From contig JAUQPH010000002.1 of assembly GCA_030550455.1 (NCBI GenBank), forward strand, positions 36,950 to 100,949: a stretch of 64,000 nucleotides of DNA. Reading direction: 5' to 3'. Shown in pieces: positions 24,904 through 34,299 of the stretch (positions are counted from its first letter, which is position 1; the number at the start of each line of letters is the position of its first letter). Position numbers and translations under genes: made by a program. Source of the stretch: Thermoproteota archaeon (GTDB taxonomy: Archaea > Thermoproteota > Thermoprotei_A > Sulfolobales > NBVN01). A model generated the notes under the pieces. It had not been told where the DNA came from. It was given only the letters and a program-made list of their open reading frames with translations, and searched no databases.

Positions 24904-25629
24904 GTGGCTCTTCCGCTAGCGTACCTACCTATAACTAAGATAAGTAATCCAGTTGTAATAGCTAGAGCAGACGGCATGGGTCTGGATCTGAGGGTAGAAA
25001 TCACGCTCTCTAAGGGGGTTGATAGAGTAGAGCTTCCAGAGCCGGTAGCTAAGTACGTTATTGAGTTTAAGAAGGAGTTAGAGAGGGTAGTTAACCTTGG
25101 TTTTAGACTTGTGTGTGAAGGCCGCGTGGATTACGACGCGCTTGCTTACGTTACTATAACTAATCAGATCCTGCGTGAACTACTTTCTCAATTAAGAGAA
25201 GATGACTATGGAATAGCTTACTCCATAGACTATAGACTAGGTCTTTCGGACCACATATCTGCACTTAGGCTTATTGACTTAGTAAATTCACATTATGCGT
25301 GGAGACGTGGAGAGCCTTTAGTAGAGCTCGGAGATAGAATATCATTCAAAGTTAGAGCTATTAGAAAAACAGGTAAACTCGGTGAACCGTTTCTAGAAGT
25401 AGATAGAGAGGCTTTAGTCCACGTAATCGGCAAATCCGCAATAGCTCTTGCTAAGGCTATAGTAGAGGGGGACTCCAAGATGGTCGAGAGGGTCATAGAG
25501 TTTATAAACGGGCTTTGGTACTCTATTTACGGTCTTAAAGCTCCTTGTGGAGAAGCTCGTTCAACGTACGTTCCGGGACTTGAAGAAGTATATTGTGTTG
25601 AACTAGACTTCAGCCCCAAAACCTCCTAG
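24904..25629 (+). CDS. Conserved-looking hypothetical protein
   Basis: 241 residues, GTG start. A promoter-like CTTTATAG lies near 24866. It has an N-terminal strand-rich part (VVIARADGMGLDLRVEITLSKGVDRVELPEP, about 17-47), then helices. I do not recognise the family. The alternation of alpha and beta and lack of membrane segments or Cys motifs suggest a soluble enzyme or scaffold. Its last 20 bases overlap the 3' end of the helicase gene on the other strand. Confidence 0.7.
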   Translation: MALPLAYLPITKISNPVVIARADGMGLDLRVEITLSKGVDRVELPEPVAKYVIEFKKELERVVNLGFRLVCEGRVDYDALAYVTITNQILRELLSQLREDDYGIAYSIDYRLGLSDHISALRLIDLVNSHYAWRRGEPLVELGDRISFKVRAIRKTGKLGEPFLEVDREALVHVIGKSAIALAKAIVEGDSKMVERVIEFINGLWYSIYGLKAPCGEARSTYVPGLEEVYCVELDFSPKTS

Positions 25630-28372
25630 TTCTGACAAAGAGCTTTTCAAGTTCATATAGCTTAACGTAAAACTCCTCACCATCATAGTGGAGAGCCTTC
25701 TTAGCTGTTTCTGGACCAACACCGTGTGCTGCTAAAGCCTCAACGGCTTTTCTACCGTAATCTAAAACGAGGACGGCGCTATCCATAAGCCTCTCGAATA
25801 CCTCGATCTCATCACTACTTAGTTTAAACTTGTAAGCCTTACCTAACTTGATGGCCTTCTTAGCAACTTTAACTATATCTTCTGAAACAACCTTGCTCAC
25901 TCCAACAAGCCCAAATCCACAGTTGCTACAGTTAATCTTACTTTCAAGGTCTCCTATTTTAGCTACCCAGCTATGTCCACAATGGAGACAGACGAGTAAA
26001 ACCTCCTTACTCAGTATACGCCTCCTAACTATTTCTGCCACAATCTTCTTAGGAATAGAGCCTCCCTTAATTCTGTCGTAAGCCTTGACGTCTTTAAGTC
26101 CTTCCGTAGCAAAGGGGGACAGCTTAGGCACGACTCTAAGTTCGACGCGGGCCTTACCAATGTTGATGTTCTCAACTAGGTCTACCACTACTCGAGCATC
26201 TACATACCGCGTTAATCCTTCCCTCAATGCCTCCGAGCTAACTACTTCATCATTACGAAGCCCGGATATTATTACCTTGACTACCTTCGGGTCGGCGTCC
26301 TCAGGTATGAGGTTAAGTCTGCGGCCAACATTAAATAGCAGAAAATCGAAGAGTTTCGACTTCCTCATGCTTTCAATTAACGCCTCAAGGGGCTTATCGG
26401 CCCTTAGAGCCCCTAAGATGCTTTTAAAGACGTCGTTTGAGGGTAGTCTGTACGGTAGTTCGATAATCACTCTATAGGGGTCCACCTTGAACGCGGGGTT
26501 AATTCCAAAAACGCGCCCGAGCTCAGATAAGACTAAGTATGCTAGTCCACGGTTACCTTTCGTACCAAGACAGCTAGCTACTACGAGAAGAGGTCTCTCA
26601 CTATCGAAGTATTCTACAATCACGCTTCTATCGGACGGTAATGGGTGGCCCCCGAGCTTGTGTTCCTCTATAATCCTTTCTACATAGCTTACTGCCTCCC
26701 TACTCATAAACAACGAATATTGAGGAGGTAATTTACCAGTTAATGCGGTGGTTCTTAAAGCTCCACAAACTTCTCTAGCAACCTTGTAGTCTACCGGTAT
26801 GGTTTCTCCAGTCCAGGATGGTATTAGAGCCTCTCCTCCTACTACTTCCTCGACATAAACCTTACGCGCATCAGGATCTACAGCAACAACTTCCCACAGT
26901 CTCCCTCCAAGTACTAGCTTAGTTCTTTCCACTAAATCAACTACGAACTCCTCATCTAAGCTTCCCACGTTTTTCCTAGACAACGAGTCTACTACATCAT
27001 AAGAAGATGTATCAACTATCGTTGTCGTGGTCATGTAGAATATCTTACCCTTTGTTGTCGCACTGAGAATACCTTTCTCCTGTAGCCTAAGGTAGCCGTA
27101 TTCGATCGCCTTATCTAAGGCCTTCTTAAATTCATCTAGCGTTAGCTCCGAATAGGGGTAAGATCTAGATAAAACTCTGTAGGCTCTATCGATGTTATAG
27201 TCACCTTCTAATCCCATGCCTACGAGGGTATGTATTAGGACATCGTAAGGCTTATTATAAGGCTTAGCTCTCTCGAGATCTCCAGCCAGAGCTCTCCTAA
27301 TTATGACTGCCGACTCCACGATATCGTCTAAGGTGTCGTCACACACAATGTAGCCTACGGCTTTCCTTCCCGGACCGTGACAAGCTCTTCCAACCCTTTG
27401 AACGAGTTTGAGAACTTGTCTAGGTGACGAAACTTGAATAACAGCTTCAACTGAACCTATATCTACTCCAAGCTCGAGGCTCGATGTAGCAACAACACAA
27501 GACAAGTTCCCTTCTTTTAGAAGTTTCTCTGTTTCCTCACGCTCCTCTCTAGACAAACTACCGTGGTGCACTCTAACTTCCAGACCTAGCTCGCTCAGCT
27601 TTCTACCGATTAGTTCAGCATCGTCCCTAGTGTTGGTGAAGACTATGGATGTTTTATGCTTCCTGACAATGTCTGCTATAGTTCTAACTTTTTCTGACCT
27701 ATCTATAGAGTAGTACCCAGATAGCAGGTAGACAGTCATCTCTCTCACACCCTCAACTACAGCCTCATCTACCTGTCTTCCGTAAGCTAGAAACTTCTTG
27801 GCTGTCTCAATATCCCCTATACTAGCAGAGATGCCTATCCTCTGGAAGTTGCCGGCTATTTCTACAAGTCTCTCTAGATTCACTGACACTTGGGAACCTC
27901 TTTTACTTTCAAGTAGTTCGTGTAGTTCATCTACTACAACCCATCTAACGTTCTTTAATGCTTCACGTAGCTTGCGGTTTACTAGTATGTAAGAAAAAGT
28001 CTCAGGTGTTGTAACCAGTATGTGCGGTGGTTTTAGGGCTATGAGCCTCCTCATTGAGGACGAAGTATCGCCGTGCCTTACCGATACCTCTATGCCTAAT
28101 TTAAGAGAAATGCTTCTCATTCTCCTCATGATATCTCTATTGAGGGCTCTGAGTGGGGTAATGTAGAGCACAGCTGTTCGCTTAAGGTACCCTGTTCTGA
28201 GCATCTCTGAGAGTATAGGGAAAAGTGCGGCCTCGGTTTTTCCCGAACCTGTTGGAGCTACAATGAGCACATGCTTTCCCGAGAGGATTTTAGGGATAGC
28301 TAGTTCTTGCACTAGAGTTAGAGCAGTGTAGCCCTCGCTACGTACTACGTTCCTCAGTCTCTCGTCAAGCAT
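25610..28372 (-). CDS. Lhr-type superfamily 2 DEAD/DEAH helicase
   Basis: 920 residues, ATG start. Motif Q/I: LTLVQELAIPKIL and APTGSGKTEAALFP (near 39-52). Motif II VVDELHEL (near 145). Motif III ISAS near 178. Motifs IV-VI: IVFTNTRDDAELIGRKL, VATSSLELGVDIGSVEAVIQVSSPRQVLKLVQRVGRACHGPGR (near 295-340). A winged helix and Lhr-core region follow, and a zinc ribbon CLHCGHSW...INCSNCGFG lies near 800-830. Lhr proteins are 3'-5' translocases working on DNA and RNA-DNA hybrids, linked to repair. The zinc ribbon is a noticeable addition. Convergent with the 24904 gene. Confidence 0.9.
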   Translation of the reverse strand: MLDERLRNVVRSEGYTALTLVQELAIPKILSGKHVLIVAPTGSGKTEAALFPILSEMLRTGYLKRTAVLYITPLRALNRDIMRRMRSISLKLGIEVSVRHGDTSSSMRRLIALKPPHILVTTPETFSYILVNRKLREALKNVRWVVVDELHELLESKRGSQVSVNLERLVEIAGNFQRIGISASIGDIETAKKFLAYGRQVDEAVVEGVREMTVYLLSGYYSIDRSEKVRTIADIVRKHKTSIVFTNTRDDAELIGRKLSELGLEVRVHHGSLSREEREETEKLLKEGNLSCVVATSSLELGVDIGSVEAVIQVSSPRQVLKLVQRVGRACHGPGRKAVGYIVCDDTLDDIVESAVIIRRALAGDLERAKPYNKPYDVLIHTLVGMGLEGDYNIDRAYRVLSRSYPYSELTLDEFKKALDKAIEYGYLRLQEKGILSATTKGKIFYMTTTTIVDTSSYDVVDSLSRKNVGSLDEEFVVDLVERTKLVLGGRLWEVVAVDPDARKVYVEEVVGGEALIPSWTGETIPVDYKVAREVCGALRTTALTGKLPPQYSLFMSREAVSYVERIIEEHKLGGHPLPSDRSVIVEYFDSERPLLVVASCLGTKGNRGLAYLVLSELGRVFGINPAFKVDPYRVIIELPYRLPSNDVFKSILGALRADKPLEALIESMRKSKLFDFLLFNVGRRLNLIPEDADPKVVKVIISGLRNDEVVSSEALREGLTRYVDARVVVDLVENINIGKARVELRVVPKLSPFATEGLKDVKAYDRIKGGSIPKKIVAEIVRRRILSKEVLLVCLHCGHSWVAKIGDLESKINCSNCGFGLVGVSKVVSEDIVKVAKKAIKLGKAYKFKLSSDEIEVFERLMDSAVLVLDYGRKAVEALAAHGVGPETAKKALHYDGEEFYVKLYELEKLFVRTRRFWG

Positions 28373-28486
28373 ATTTATAGCTTCCGTACCGGTGTCACCC
28401 TTCCTTAACTAAGTATAGAGTTGCCGTAGCTACTTTAAACGTTGCACTACCTGATGCTAGCAGAGTTTGTTATAATAACTCCGCAC

Positions 28487-29782
28487 TTATGGAACGAGCC
28501 TCCGCTTATCCCTTGGAAAGGCGGTAAGCTCTCTAACGTTTTTAGCGCCGGTCAACATGAGGCCAAGTCTCGCTAGTCCCATACCCCATCCAGCATGAGG
28601 AGGCATCCCGTAGTCAAACCACTTCAAGAAGAAATCGAAGTTCTCGGGGTTTAGTCCTCGCTCCTCAAGTCTCTTAACTAGTAAGTCTTTTTTGTGTACT
28701 CTTGTACTTCCTGAAGCTATTTCAAGGTAGTTCCAGACGAAGTCGAAGGACTCACTAAACACGCCGTCGTTCTTGGGCATAGTGTAAAATGGTCTAGCTT
28801 TGTCTGGCCAATCTACTATGAAGTACACATCCTCCTCTATTAAGTCCGATAATTTTCTTAAATGAGGTGTAGATAGGTCTTCACCCAAATCTACTTTTTC
28901 TCCAGCTTCAGCTAGGATCCTTAAAGCGTCCATATAGGTAACTCTCTTAATCGGTAGTTTGAGCTCCGGAGGTTCATAGCTAAGCACCCGAAGCTCTTTA
29001 GTGGCTACCTCCTTAACTTCTTTAACTGCTCTTGCTACAACTCTCTCGAGAACATTCATAGCGCCCTCATAGTTCGCAAAGGCCATCTCCACATCTACCG
29101 ATATGAACTCTGAGAGATGATAAGGGGTATCCGATTCCTCGGCCCTCCACGCTGGAGCTATTTCAAAGACCCTCTCGAAAGCTCCCGCTAATAGCTCTTT
29201 GTATAGCTGCGGACTTTGTGCTAAGTATGCTTCACGACCAAAGTAGGCGACTGGGAAGAGTGACGCACCTCCCTCTGTAGCAGCTGCCACTATTTTAGGA
29301 GTGAAAACCTCTATGAAACCCATACTATAGAGCTCCTCCCTAATGGCTCTAAGCGCTACGGATAATATCTTAAATATAGCTCTACTCTCATCTCTCCTCA
29401 GGTCGAGGATCCTCTCTCTAAACCTAGTGTCGATATCTGCTGGAACCTTACCACTAACGTCTAGTGGCAGAGGAGTCTTAGCCAGGCTATGCACTACTAT
29501 GTTAGTTGGCACTATCTCGCACCCACCAGGTGCTCTGGAGTCTACTCGTACTTTACCAACGACCGATACAGTTGACTCTAGCGTAAGCTTGTGAAAAATT
29601 TCCGCAAGTTCTTTTTGCTCTTTGCTTATGACTACTTGTATAATTCCATCTTTATCTCTCACTAATAGAAACTTCTTACCTCCCAGATCTCTCTTTGCGT
29701 GAACCCAGCCAGCAATGATGACATCAGCACCATTCAAGTGGGGACTGAGCTCGGAGGAGAGATGCGTCCTGTATCTACTCAG
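28487..29782 (-). CDS. aspS: Aspartyl-tRNA synthetase
   Basis: 431 residues if read from CTG 29782-29780. Class II synthetase charging tRNA-Asp (possibly also tRNA-Asn). OB-fold IIAGWVHAKRDLGGKKFLLVRDKDGIIQVV, motif 2 FEIAPAWRAEES...EF, WPDKARPFYTMP, motif 3 HAGWGMGLARLGLMLTG. Archaeal AspRS begin with an (Y)RTHYSSEL-type stretch; here YRTHLSSELSPHLNG is encoded upstream of the first normal start (TTG 29737). The frame is open only back to a TAG at 29797-29795 and has no ATG/GTG/TTG in that interval. CTG overlaps the upstream TGA stop as CTGA and follows GGTGAT by six bases. Confidence 0.93.
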   Translation of the reverse strand: MSRYRTHLSSELSPHLNGADVIIAGWVHAKRDLGGKKFLLVRDKDGIIQVVISKEQKELAEIFHKLTLESTVSVVGKVRVDSRAPGGCEIVPTNIVVHSLAKTPLPLDVSGKVPADIDTRFRERILDLRRDESRAIFKILSVALRAIREELYSMGFIEVFTPKIVAAATEGGASLFPVAYFGREAYLAQSPQLYKELLAGAFERVFEIAPAWRAEESDTPYHLSEFISVDVEMAFANYEGAMNVLERVVARAVKEVKEVATKELRVLSYEPPELKLPIKRVTYMDALRILAEAGEKVDLGEDLSTPHLRKLSDLIEEDVYFIVDWPDKARPFYTMPKNDGVFSESFDFVWNYLEIASGSTRVHKKDLLVKRLEERGLNPENFDFFLKWFDYGMPPHAGWGMGLARLGLMLTGAKNVRELTAFPRDKRRLVP

Positions 29783-30300
29783 CTCTCCATCACCCTAATT
29801 CTCACATTTGCCCCAATTATTTGCGATAAAAGATGCTCAACGTCCTCCTGGGATGCGGGCAGGTGCTTTAAGTCAGACCTAGGTATTCTCACTACGTACT
29901 CCATTGAGCCGTCTGGAAGCCAGAGCGTGTTAACACCTAACACCCTAGCTGGCTGTATGATGTTCCTCACCAGGTCCTTCGTGTTGGTGCTCTTAGTGTC
30001 TATTACTCTCACTCGAGTTTTAAACTGGCTCTCTAAATACTTTGCTAGCTTCAGGAGGGATCTGTAGTCTATATTAGCTGGCGGTATGTTGAGCTGTACT
30101 ACTAGAATATTTCCAAGGTTTACGGATTTAACGTACTCAGAATCTCGCAGAAATCTATAGTCTGGAGATGCCTCTGCTTTAAGGAGAGACTTCATTACCT
30201 CTAGATCCAGCTCTGTGACCGCACCGCTTCTAACTAGTGTCTCACACCTAGGGCATAGCACGCCAGACCTTACGCAGAGCTGGTCTAAAGGTATTTTCAA
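29779..30300 (-). CDS. NusA-like archaeal protein with zinc-binding N-terminus
   Basis: 173 residues, ATG start. It begins with a probable metal site CVRSGVLCPRCE (near 9-20), then VTELDLEVMKSLLKAE, and carries KH-like alpha/beta stretches ending in GVNTLWLPDGSMEYVVRIPRSD (near 123-144). This pattern is found in a conserved archaeal NusA-related RNA-binding protein. Its role in transcription or translation is not settled. It is upstream of and overlaps aspS, and is divergent from L40e. Confidence 0.7.
   Translation of the reverse strand: MKIPLDQLCVRSGVLCPRCETLVRSGAVTELDLEVMKSLLKAEASPDYRFLRDSEYVKSVNLGNILVVQLNIPPANIDYRSLLKLAKYLESQFKTRVRVIDTKSTNTKDLVRNIIQPARVLGVNTLWLPDGSMEYVVRIPRSDLKHLPASQEDVEHLLSQIIGANVRIRVMES
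29786..29794 (-). promoter_or_regulatory. Shine-Dalgarno site of aspS
   Basis: GGTGATGGA on the minus strand, within the end of the upstream gene. The GGTGAT core lies six bases before CTG. It supports translation-coupled initiation at this non-standard codon. Confidence 0.55.
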
Positions 30301-30384
30301 TTTCTACCATCTCTGCGATTTTATCCGTTACATATTCCTGACTTAAACTTTTAAGTGTAACCCCTTAAATAGCTGGGGTAGTCG

Positions 30385-30552
30385 GTGCCGATCACCGATC
30401 CAGCACTACTCAAAATAGTTGAAAGCAGGATACTGAACAAGCTAGTGTGTAGAAAGTGTGGTGCTAAAAACCCTATCGGGGCAACTAAGTGTAGAAGATG
30501 CAGAAGTCGGAACCTTAGGCCCAAGAAGAAGAAGATCGGAGTGAAGAAGTAA
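30385..30552 (+). CDS. rpl40e: Ribosomal protein L40e
   Basis: 55 residues from GTG 30385. It starts [13 protein letters not shown] and contains the zinc motif [20 protein letters not shown], followed by the basic tail [11 protein letters not shown], all typical of archaeal L40e. A TATA-like CTTTTAAGTG lies at 30349-30358, about 25-35 bp before the start, so the mRNA is nearly leaderless. Confidence 0.93.
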   Translation: MPITDPALLKIVESRILNKLVCRKCGAKNPIGATKCRRCRSRNLRPKKKKIGVKK

Positions 30553-30896
30553 TAAGCTACTTTTAACACCTCTCTTAGTTGTTCCATAAAGCTGTCTCCA
30601 GCGTACCTGAGGCCTCTATAACTTTAGCGCTACTCACACGATCACCCATCGATATAAAGACGAGGTAAGTCACGTCGTGCGGCAGAAAAACAAGGCCAGT
30701 GCTTTACGGTCGTGAGACTCCTTCTCTTAGCATCATTATTACCATTCTATGTAAGCTGTTCGCTCGCTCAACTTGAGCTGAGGGTCTATTACTTGGTGCT
30801 TGAGGTGAGTGTGATGTTCTTTGCTAGTAACGTCTAGAGGTATACCCGTAGGTTCAGGGTCTAGTTAAGCCTAGAAAGTTTCTGAAGGCGGGAGGC
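30553..30896. other. Intergenic region
   Basis: 344 bp without a convincing reading frame or RNA fold. GCGGGAGGC just before 30897 is the ribosome site of the next gene. Confidence 0.4.
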
Positions 30897-31532
30897 ATGA
30901 AGTTGTTCTGTGTATACAGGTCTACGGGTCGAACTCCTCTTATAAGCTTTACGTCTAGAGTACGCTTAGGTGATAGTGTGTTTTCGAGTAGGGCGTTAAG
31001 TAAGATGATTGACGTGTTACGAGCTAAGGGAGTTGATGGTGTCATAATTGGCAGCACCTCGATAGAGCTAGCTCTCAAAAGAGACAGTTTCGAGGGAGAC
31101 GTAGACCTACTCGTGACTTCCGAGTCTGTGCTGGTAAATTATGGAGTGCTAGAGGAAGTAGCCAGAAGCTATGGATGCACGCTGGGGTCTACTTGGTTGG
31201 GTACTCCAAGTATTACCTGCTTCATTGATAATGAGGAGGTTACAGCAGACCTTTACGAAAACATGCATGACTTTTACATACCTAACGAGATGGTTGAGGA
31301 TGCTATAGAGTATCAAGTTCATGGAACTAGGGTTAAAGCTATAAAGCCAGAAGACTACATAGTTCTTAAAGCATTTGCTGGAAGAAGTGAGGACTTAGAG
31401 GCATTAAGGAAGATCGGTGAGATTATAAGAAGGCGAGAGCTTAAGATAGATAGGAGGCTTGTAGAGCTGAGGGCAGAGCTCTTCAATGAAAGAAGGTCCA
31501 TACTCAGGAGGTTAAGTGAATACTTGTGGTAA
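30897..31532 (+). CDS. Nucleotidyltransferase-fold protein
   Basis: 211 residues, ATG start 1-2 nt after GGGAGGC. The pattern DGVIIGSTSIELALKR...FEGDVDLLV (near 46-75) is the GS...DxD core of minimal nucleotidyltransferases (AbiEii/antitoxin-like and related). A third Asp lies in EVTADLYEN (near 118). The C-terminal helix-rich part has KAIKPEDYIVLKAFAGRSEDLEALRKI, also usual in that superfamily. Substrate unknown; such proteins can be parts of toxin-antitoxin pairs, but no partner is obvious unless the frame at 31533-31855 is one. Confidence 0.75.
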   Translation: MKLFCVYRSTGRTPLISFTSRVRLGDSVFSSRALSKMIDVLRAKGVDGVIIGSTSIELALKRDSFEGDVDLLVTSESVLVNYGVLEEVARSYGCTLGSTWLGTPSITCFIDNEEVTADLYENMHDFYIPNEMVEDAIEYQVHGTRVKAIKPEDYIVLKAFAGRSEDLEALRKIGEIIRRRELKIDRRLVELRAELFNERRSILRRLSEYLW

Positions 31533-31855
31533 ATAGTCTTTAAGTAGGTTGTAAAGTAGCTTAAGTAGTAGAAATGCGATATACTGGTAGAAGGAGTGAT
31601 TATACAGATCTGTTCTCCACAAAATGCTGCCAACACCTCTAGCAATAAAGGCATGGACTCTACTGACAGGTAGCAGAAGACTTCCTCAAGGCTTTCTTTA
31701 TATATAGAATTGGCGACACAAAGTGTTGCTATATTGAGTGACCTACGTAATGGACCATATTCCTTACCTTCTTCAATTTTTTCAACAAATAAAGCAATTA
31801 GTTTCGGACGGTAAAGACTATCTCCACATATGTCCCTACATTTCTTTGATATAAT
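31533..31855 (-). pseudogene. Probable gene remnant or unusual-start gene
   Basis: The minus-strand frame from about 31855 reads as coherent protein: KKCRDICGDSLYRP, LIALFVEKIEEGKEYGP, LRRSLNIATLC, SLEEVFCYLS, LLLEVLAAFCGEQICIIT. It is open to 31355, but the part below 31533 is antisense to the nucleotidyltransferase. It has no ATG/GTG/TTG before 31654; ATT 31855 or ATA 31852 would be needed. TATA-like TTTAAACTTTATATC lies at about 31890-31876 on this strand. It is either a decayed gene that lost its end, or another gene with a non-standard start. Family unknown. Confidence 0.35.
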
Positions 31856-31963
31856 ACTTCACTTAATCTTTGATATAAAGTTTAAATGAATCCCTAGCAC
31901 CAATCTGAAGTAATTATGTAAGATTTAATAATGTCGTAGGTCAATCGACAACGGTGAAAATAC

Positions 31964-32143
31964 ATGACCAAAAAGCCCCCAGTTAAGGTAAAAGACCCGC
32001 ACACAGGACAAGAGCTAGAGCTAGTTCCTGAAAAGATATGGACCCTAGCTCCCAAGGGGAGAAAAGGAGTTAAAATAGGGCTCTTCAAGAGCCCAACAGG
32101 AAAGTACTTTAGAGCGAAAGTTCCAGAGGACTACCCAGCATAA
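31964..32143 (+). CDS. cren7: Chromatin protein Cren7
   Basis: 59 residues, ATG start with GGTGA six bases upstream. The sequence [21 protein letters not shown], then [26 protein letters not shown] and VPEDYPA is almost the textbook Cren7. This small SH3-like protein bends DNA and constrains supercoils, and it is conserved across Crenarchaeota. It is the best marker of the organism's lineage in the window. Confidence 0.97.
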   Translation: MTKKPPVKVKDPHTGQELELVPEKIWTLAPKGRKGVKIGLFKSPTGKYFRAKVPEDYPA

Positions 32144-32449
32144 CGTCCTACACTACGTCCAGTAGCTTAATCTCTAATTTTAACCTCTTTTTACTTTTTA
32201 CCTTCAATCATTGCGGTTTCAGCATCTTTGCTTGCTCGTAAAGCTAAGTCTAATCTTTACGTTTCGCTCACTCATCAAGAGATTTCTATATCCTTTAAGT
32301 CATATGAAAACCTCGTGGAGTTTATGGGAAATAGGAAATAAGAAAAGTGTCTCAAAAGTGCGATAAAGAGTGGAATAACTAGTACGGGACAGTATACGAG
32401 ATAAAACCTTCAGCAGGCTACTTGAAGGAGCTCCAGCAACTCGTTCTAG
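32144..32449. other. Intergenic region
   Basis: 306 bp between cren7 and tRNA-Asn. A T-rich stretch (TAACCTCTTTTTACTTTTTACC, 32180-32201) just after cren7 is a likely terminator. Nothing else recognised. Confidence 0.4.
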
Positions 32450-32526
32450 TGGCGCCGGGGGGAGGACTCGAACCTCCGACCACCGGGTTAACAGCCCGGC
32501 GCTCTACCTGGCTGAGCTACCCCGGC
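32450..32526 (-). tRNA. tRNA-Asn (GTT)
   Basis: Minus strand. The acceptor GCCGGGG pairs with CCCCGGC, discriminator G, CCA encoded (32452-32450). Anticodon loop CTGTTAA between CCGGG and CCCGG gives GTT. T-arm GGAGG TTCGAGT CCTCC. No intron. Confidence 0.97.
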
Positions 32527-32598
32527 ACCAGAAATTAAAGTTGCTGAATACTTATAACTTTTATCTCCACGTCTCGGATGTCCCACGATGACTTGATT

Positions 32599-34299
32599 CT
32601 AGCGGTCTAGCTTAATTAGTAGGGCTCTAGGGTCTGGAGCCATTCTCACTATAGCGTAACCTCTGCCGAGAGCTCTTGCTTTTTCAATGCGTTCACTACT
32701 TACTTTAAATAGCCTACTGACTTCCTCCCAGTATTCAGCACTAGTTGATGGTAGAACTACGAGCAAGCCTAGGTTATCTATCAGAGGTCCTAAAGTTTTA
32801 GTGAAGTCTCTTGCTGTTTGAGTAGCTAATGCCACCACAGTCCCGAAACTTCTACCAACTCTTATTAGCTCTTCTAATAGCCCCAACGAACCCTCTTTAA
32901 GCACTGTCCACGCCTCATCGACTACGATTACTCTGTGGTAGTCGGTCCTCATAGGGTAACTTGTCGGCGCAGTCTTCATCGCAACTAATATAACCTTAAG
33001 CAGTAGTGGCATAAGCGACGGATCGATAGTTAGTATAGGTGAGACATCTAAAACGTTCAACCCATTGAGCTCTTTAAGTAAACTGAATAATCCACGACTA
33101 CTACCGGAAACAGCAGCAAGTACGGACAGAACTTTGCTTATAACGTACTCTGAGTACTCCTCTGAGCAGTACCTAGAGAACCTTTTTAGAGAGTTTATGA
33201 GCTCTATGTCTCCTCCTTCAGGAATCGTAGTAAGGTTACTCAAGGCTATATGAAGGCACGAAAAAACATCTCGTTTATTGAGCTCACGATGAGATGTCAT
33301 TATGTCTAGTAATACCTCTACTAAGTCTCTATCGAGGCTGTTGCGTACCGCTTTAAGTAGCTCTACAAATCCTATCGAAACATTTCTTCCTAGAGTAAAG
33401 TGTGCGACTTCCTCACCGCGTGACTCGAAGATCTTTTTGTACTCATTCTTCGGATCAATTACGAGTACTCCAAGACCGGCTTTATTCAGAGATAAGGCCA
33501 GTCCAGCAAGAAAAGTAGTCTTACCGATCCCGGACGGTCCTACTACAAGAACATGTGGAGATGTTACCTCACCGAGGTTCCAATAGACTTCTTCTCCACT
33601 ATCAAGGTCTACTCCTAGCTTTATTCCGTAAGACCTTAGAGAGGTCCTAGCCCTCCCCAACGATGGAATAAACGTAAACACTGGAATAGAGATCAAGTCC
33701 GCTACTACGGTCTTCTTCCTAAGTCTGTCTGCGATCTTATACAGCAGCCCGTGTTTTTGCTTAGATAGTCCAGCAAGTAGCATTTTAGAAAAAACTTTTT
33801 CAGCATCAACTTCTTCTATGTCTACGCCTAAAGTGTTCAGAGTACTCCTCAAAACTCTCATCCTAGCTTTTAATACCTCAAGGGAGCTCTCAAAGTCGAC
33901 ACCGCAAGCTGTCACAGCTATGTAGACTTCGGTCTCAAACGGCTGTAGAGAGTCCTTCAGGATCCTACTTCTTATATACTTAGCTCTCTCAGCTTTTATT
34001 CTGCTATCAGCTTTAAACGGATTAACTTCGTAAGCAACAGTATTTTCAGCTATTACTCTCTCAAGGTTCTTAACAAAGGCGAGTCTATCGACAGGTTTAA
34101 TGAAAGTGTGAAACTCGAGGGGAAAGCCTAGGTTGAATGCGTTAATGTAGGCCTTTATGTACTTTATCGAAGTGAAGTCATCGAGATCTTGTATAGCTGT
34201 ACTTACGCTAGTTACTTTAGTAACTCTCTTAAGGCAAACTTTAGAACCCTCTTTATAGACTAAAAGCCCGTCCCTAAACTCGTATGTTTCGTTCTCCAT
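32599..34299 (-). CDS. VirB4/HerA-like conjugation-type ATPase
   Basis: 566 residues, ATG start. Residues 1-220 form an N-terminal domain like those of VirB4/TraC. Walker A is VVGPSGIGKTTFLAGLALSLN (near 250-270), then VLVIDPKNEYKKIF; Walker B is RVIVVDEAWTVL (near 460), with GRSFGTVVALATQTARDF shortly after and GRGYAIVRM near the end, the usual order in VirB4 and HerA-type motors. Such ATPases power DNA or pilin movement; in Sulfolobales the related CedB serves DNA import. It is the last gene of the pilus operon here and overlaps the 693-residue gene by 26 bp. Confidence 0.85.
   Translation of the reverse strand: MENETYEFRDGLLVYKEGSKVCLKRVTKVTSVSTAIQDLDDFTSIKYIKAYINAFNLGFPLEFHTFIKPVDRLAFVKNLERVIAENTVAYEVNPFKADSRIKAERAKYIRSRILKDSLQPFETEVYIAVTACGVDFESSLEVLKARMRVLRSTLNTLGVDIEEVDAEKVFSKMLLAGLSKQKHGLLYKIADRLRKKTVVADLISIPVFTFIPSLGRARTSLRSYGIKLGVDLDSGEEVYWNLGEVTSPHVLVVGPSGIGKTTFLAGLALSLNKAGLGVLVIDPKNEYKKIFESRGEEVAHFTLGRNVSIGFVELLKAVRNSLDRDLVEVLLDIMTSHRELNKRDVFSCLHIALSNLTTIPEGGDIELINSLKRFSRYCSEEYSEYVISKVLSVLAAVSGSSRGLFSLLKELNGLNVLDVSPILTIDPSLMPLLLKVILVAMKTAPTSYPMRTDYHRVIVVDEAWTVLKEGSLGLLEELIRVGRSFGTVVALATQTARDFTKTLGPLIDNLGLLVVLPSTSAEYWEEVSRLFKVSSERIEKARALGRGYAIVRMAPDPRALLIKLDR

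Noticed and set aside
29699..30067. 122-codon ORF antisense to aspS and the NusA-like gene
   Set aside because: Both sense genes have clear family motifs; the antisense frame is Ser/Leu/Thr-rich shadow sequence.
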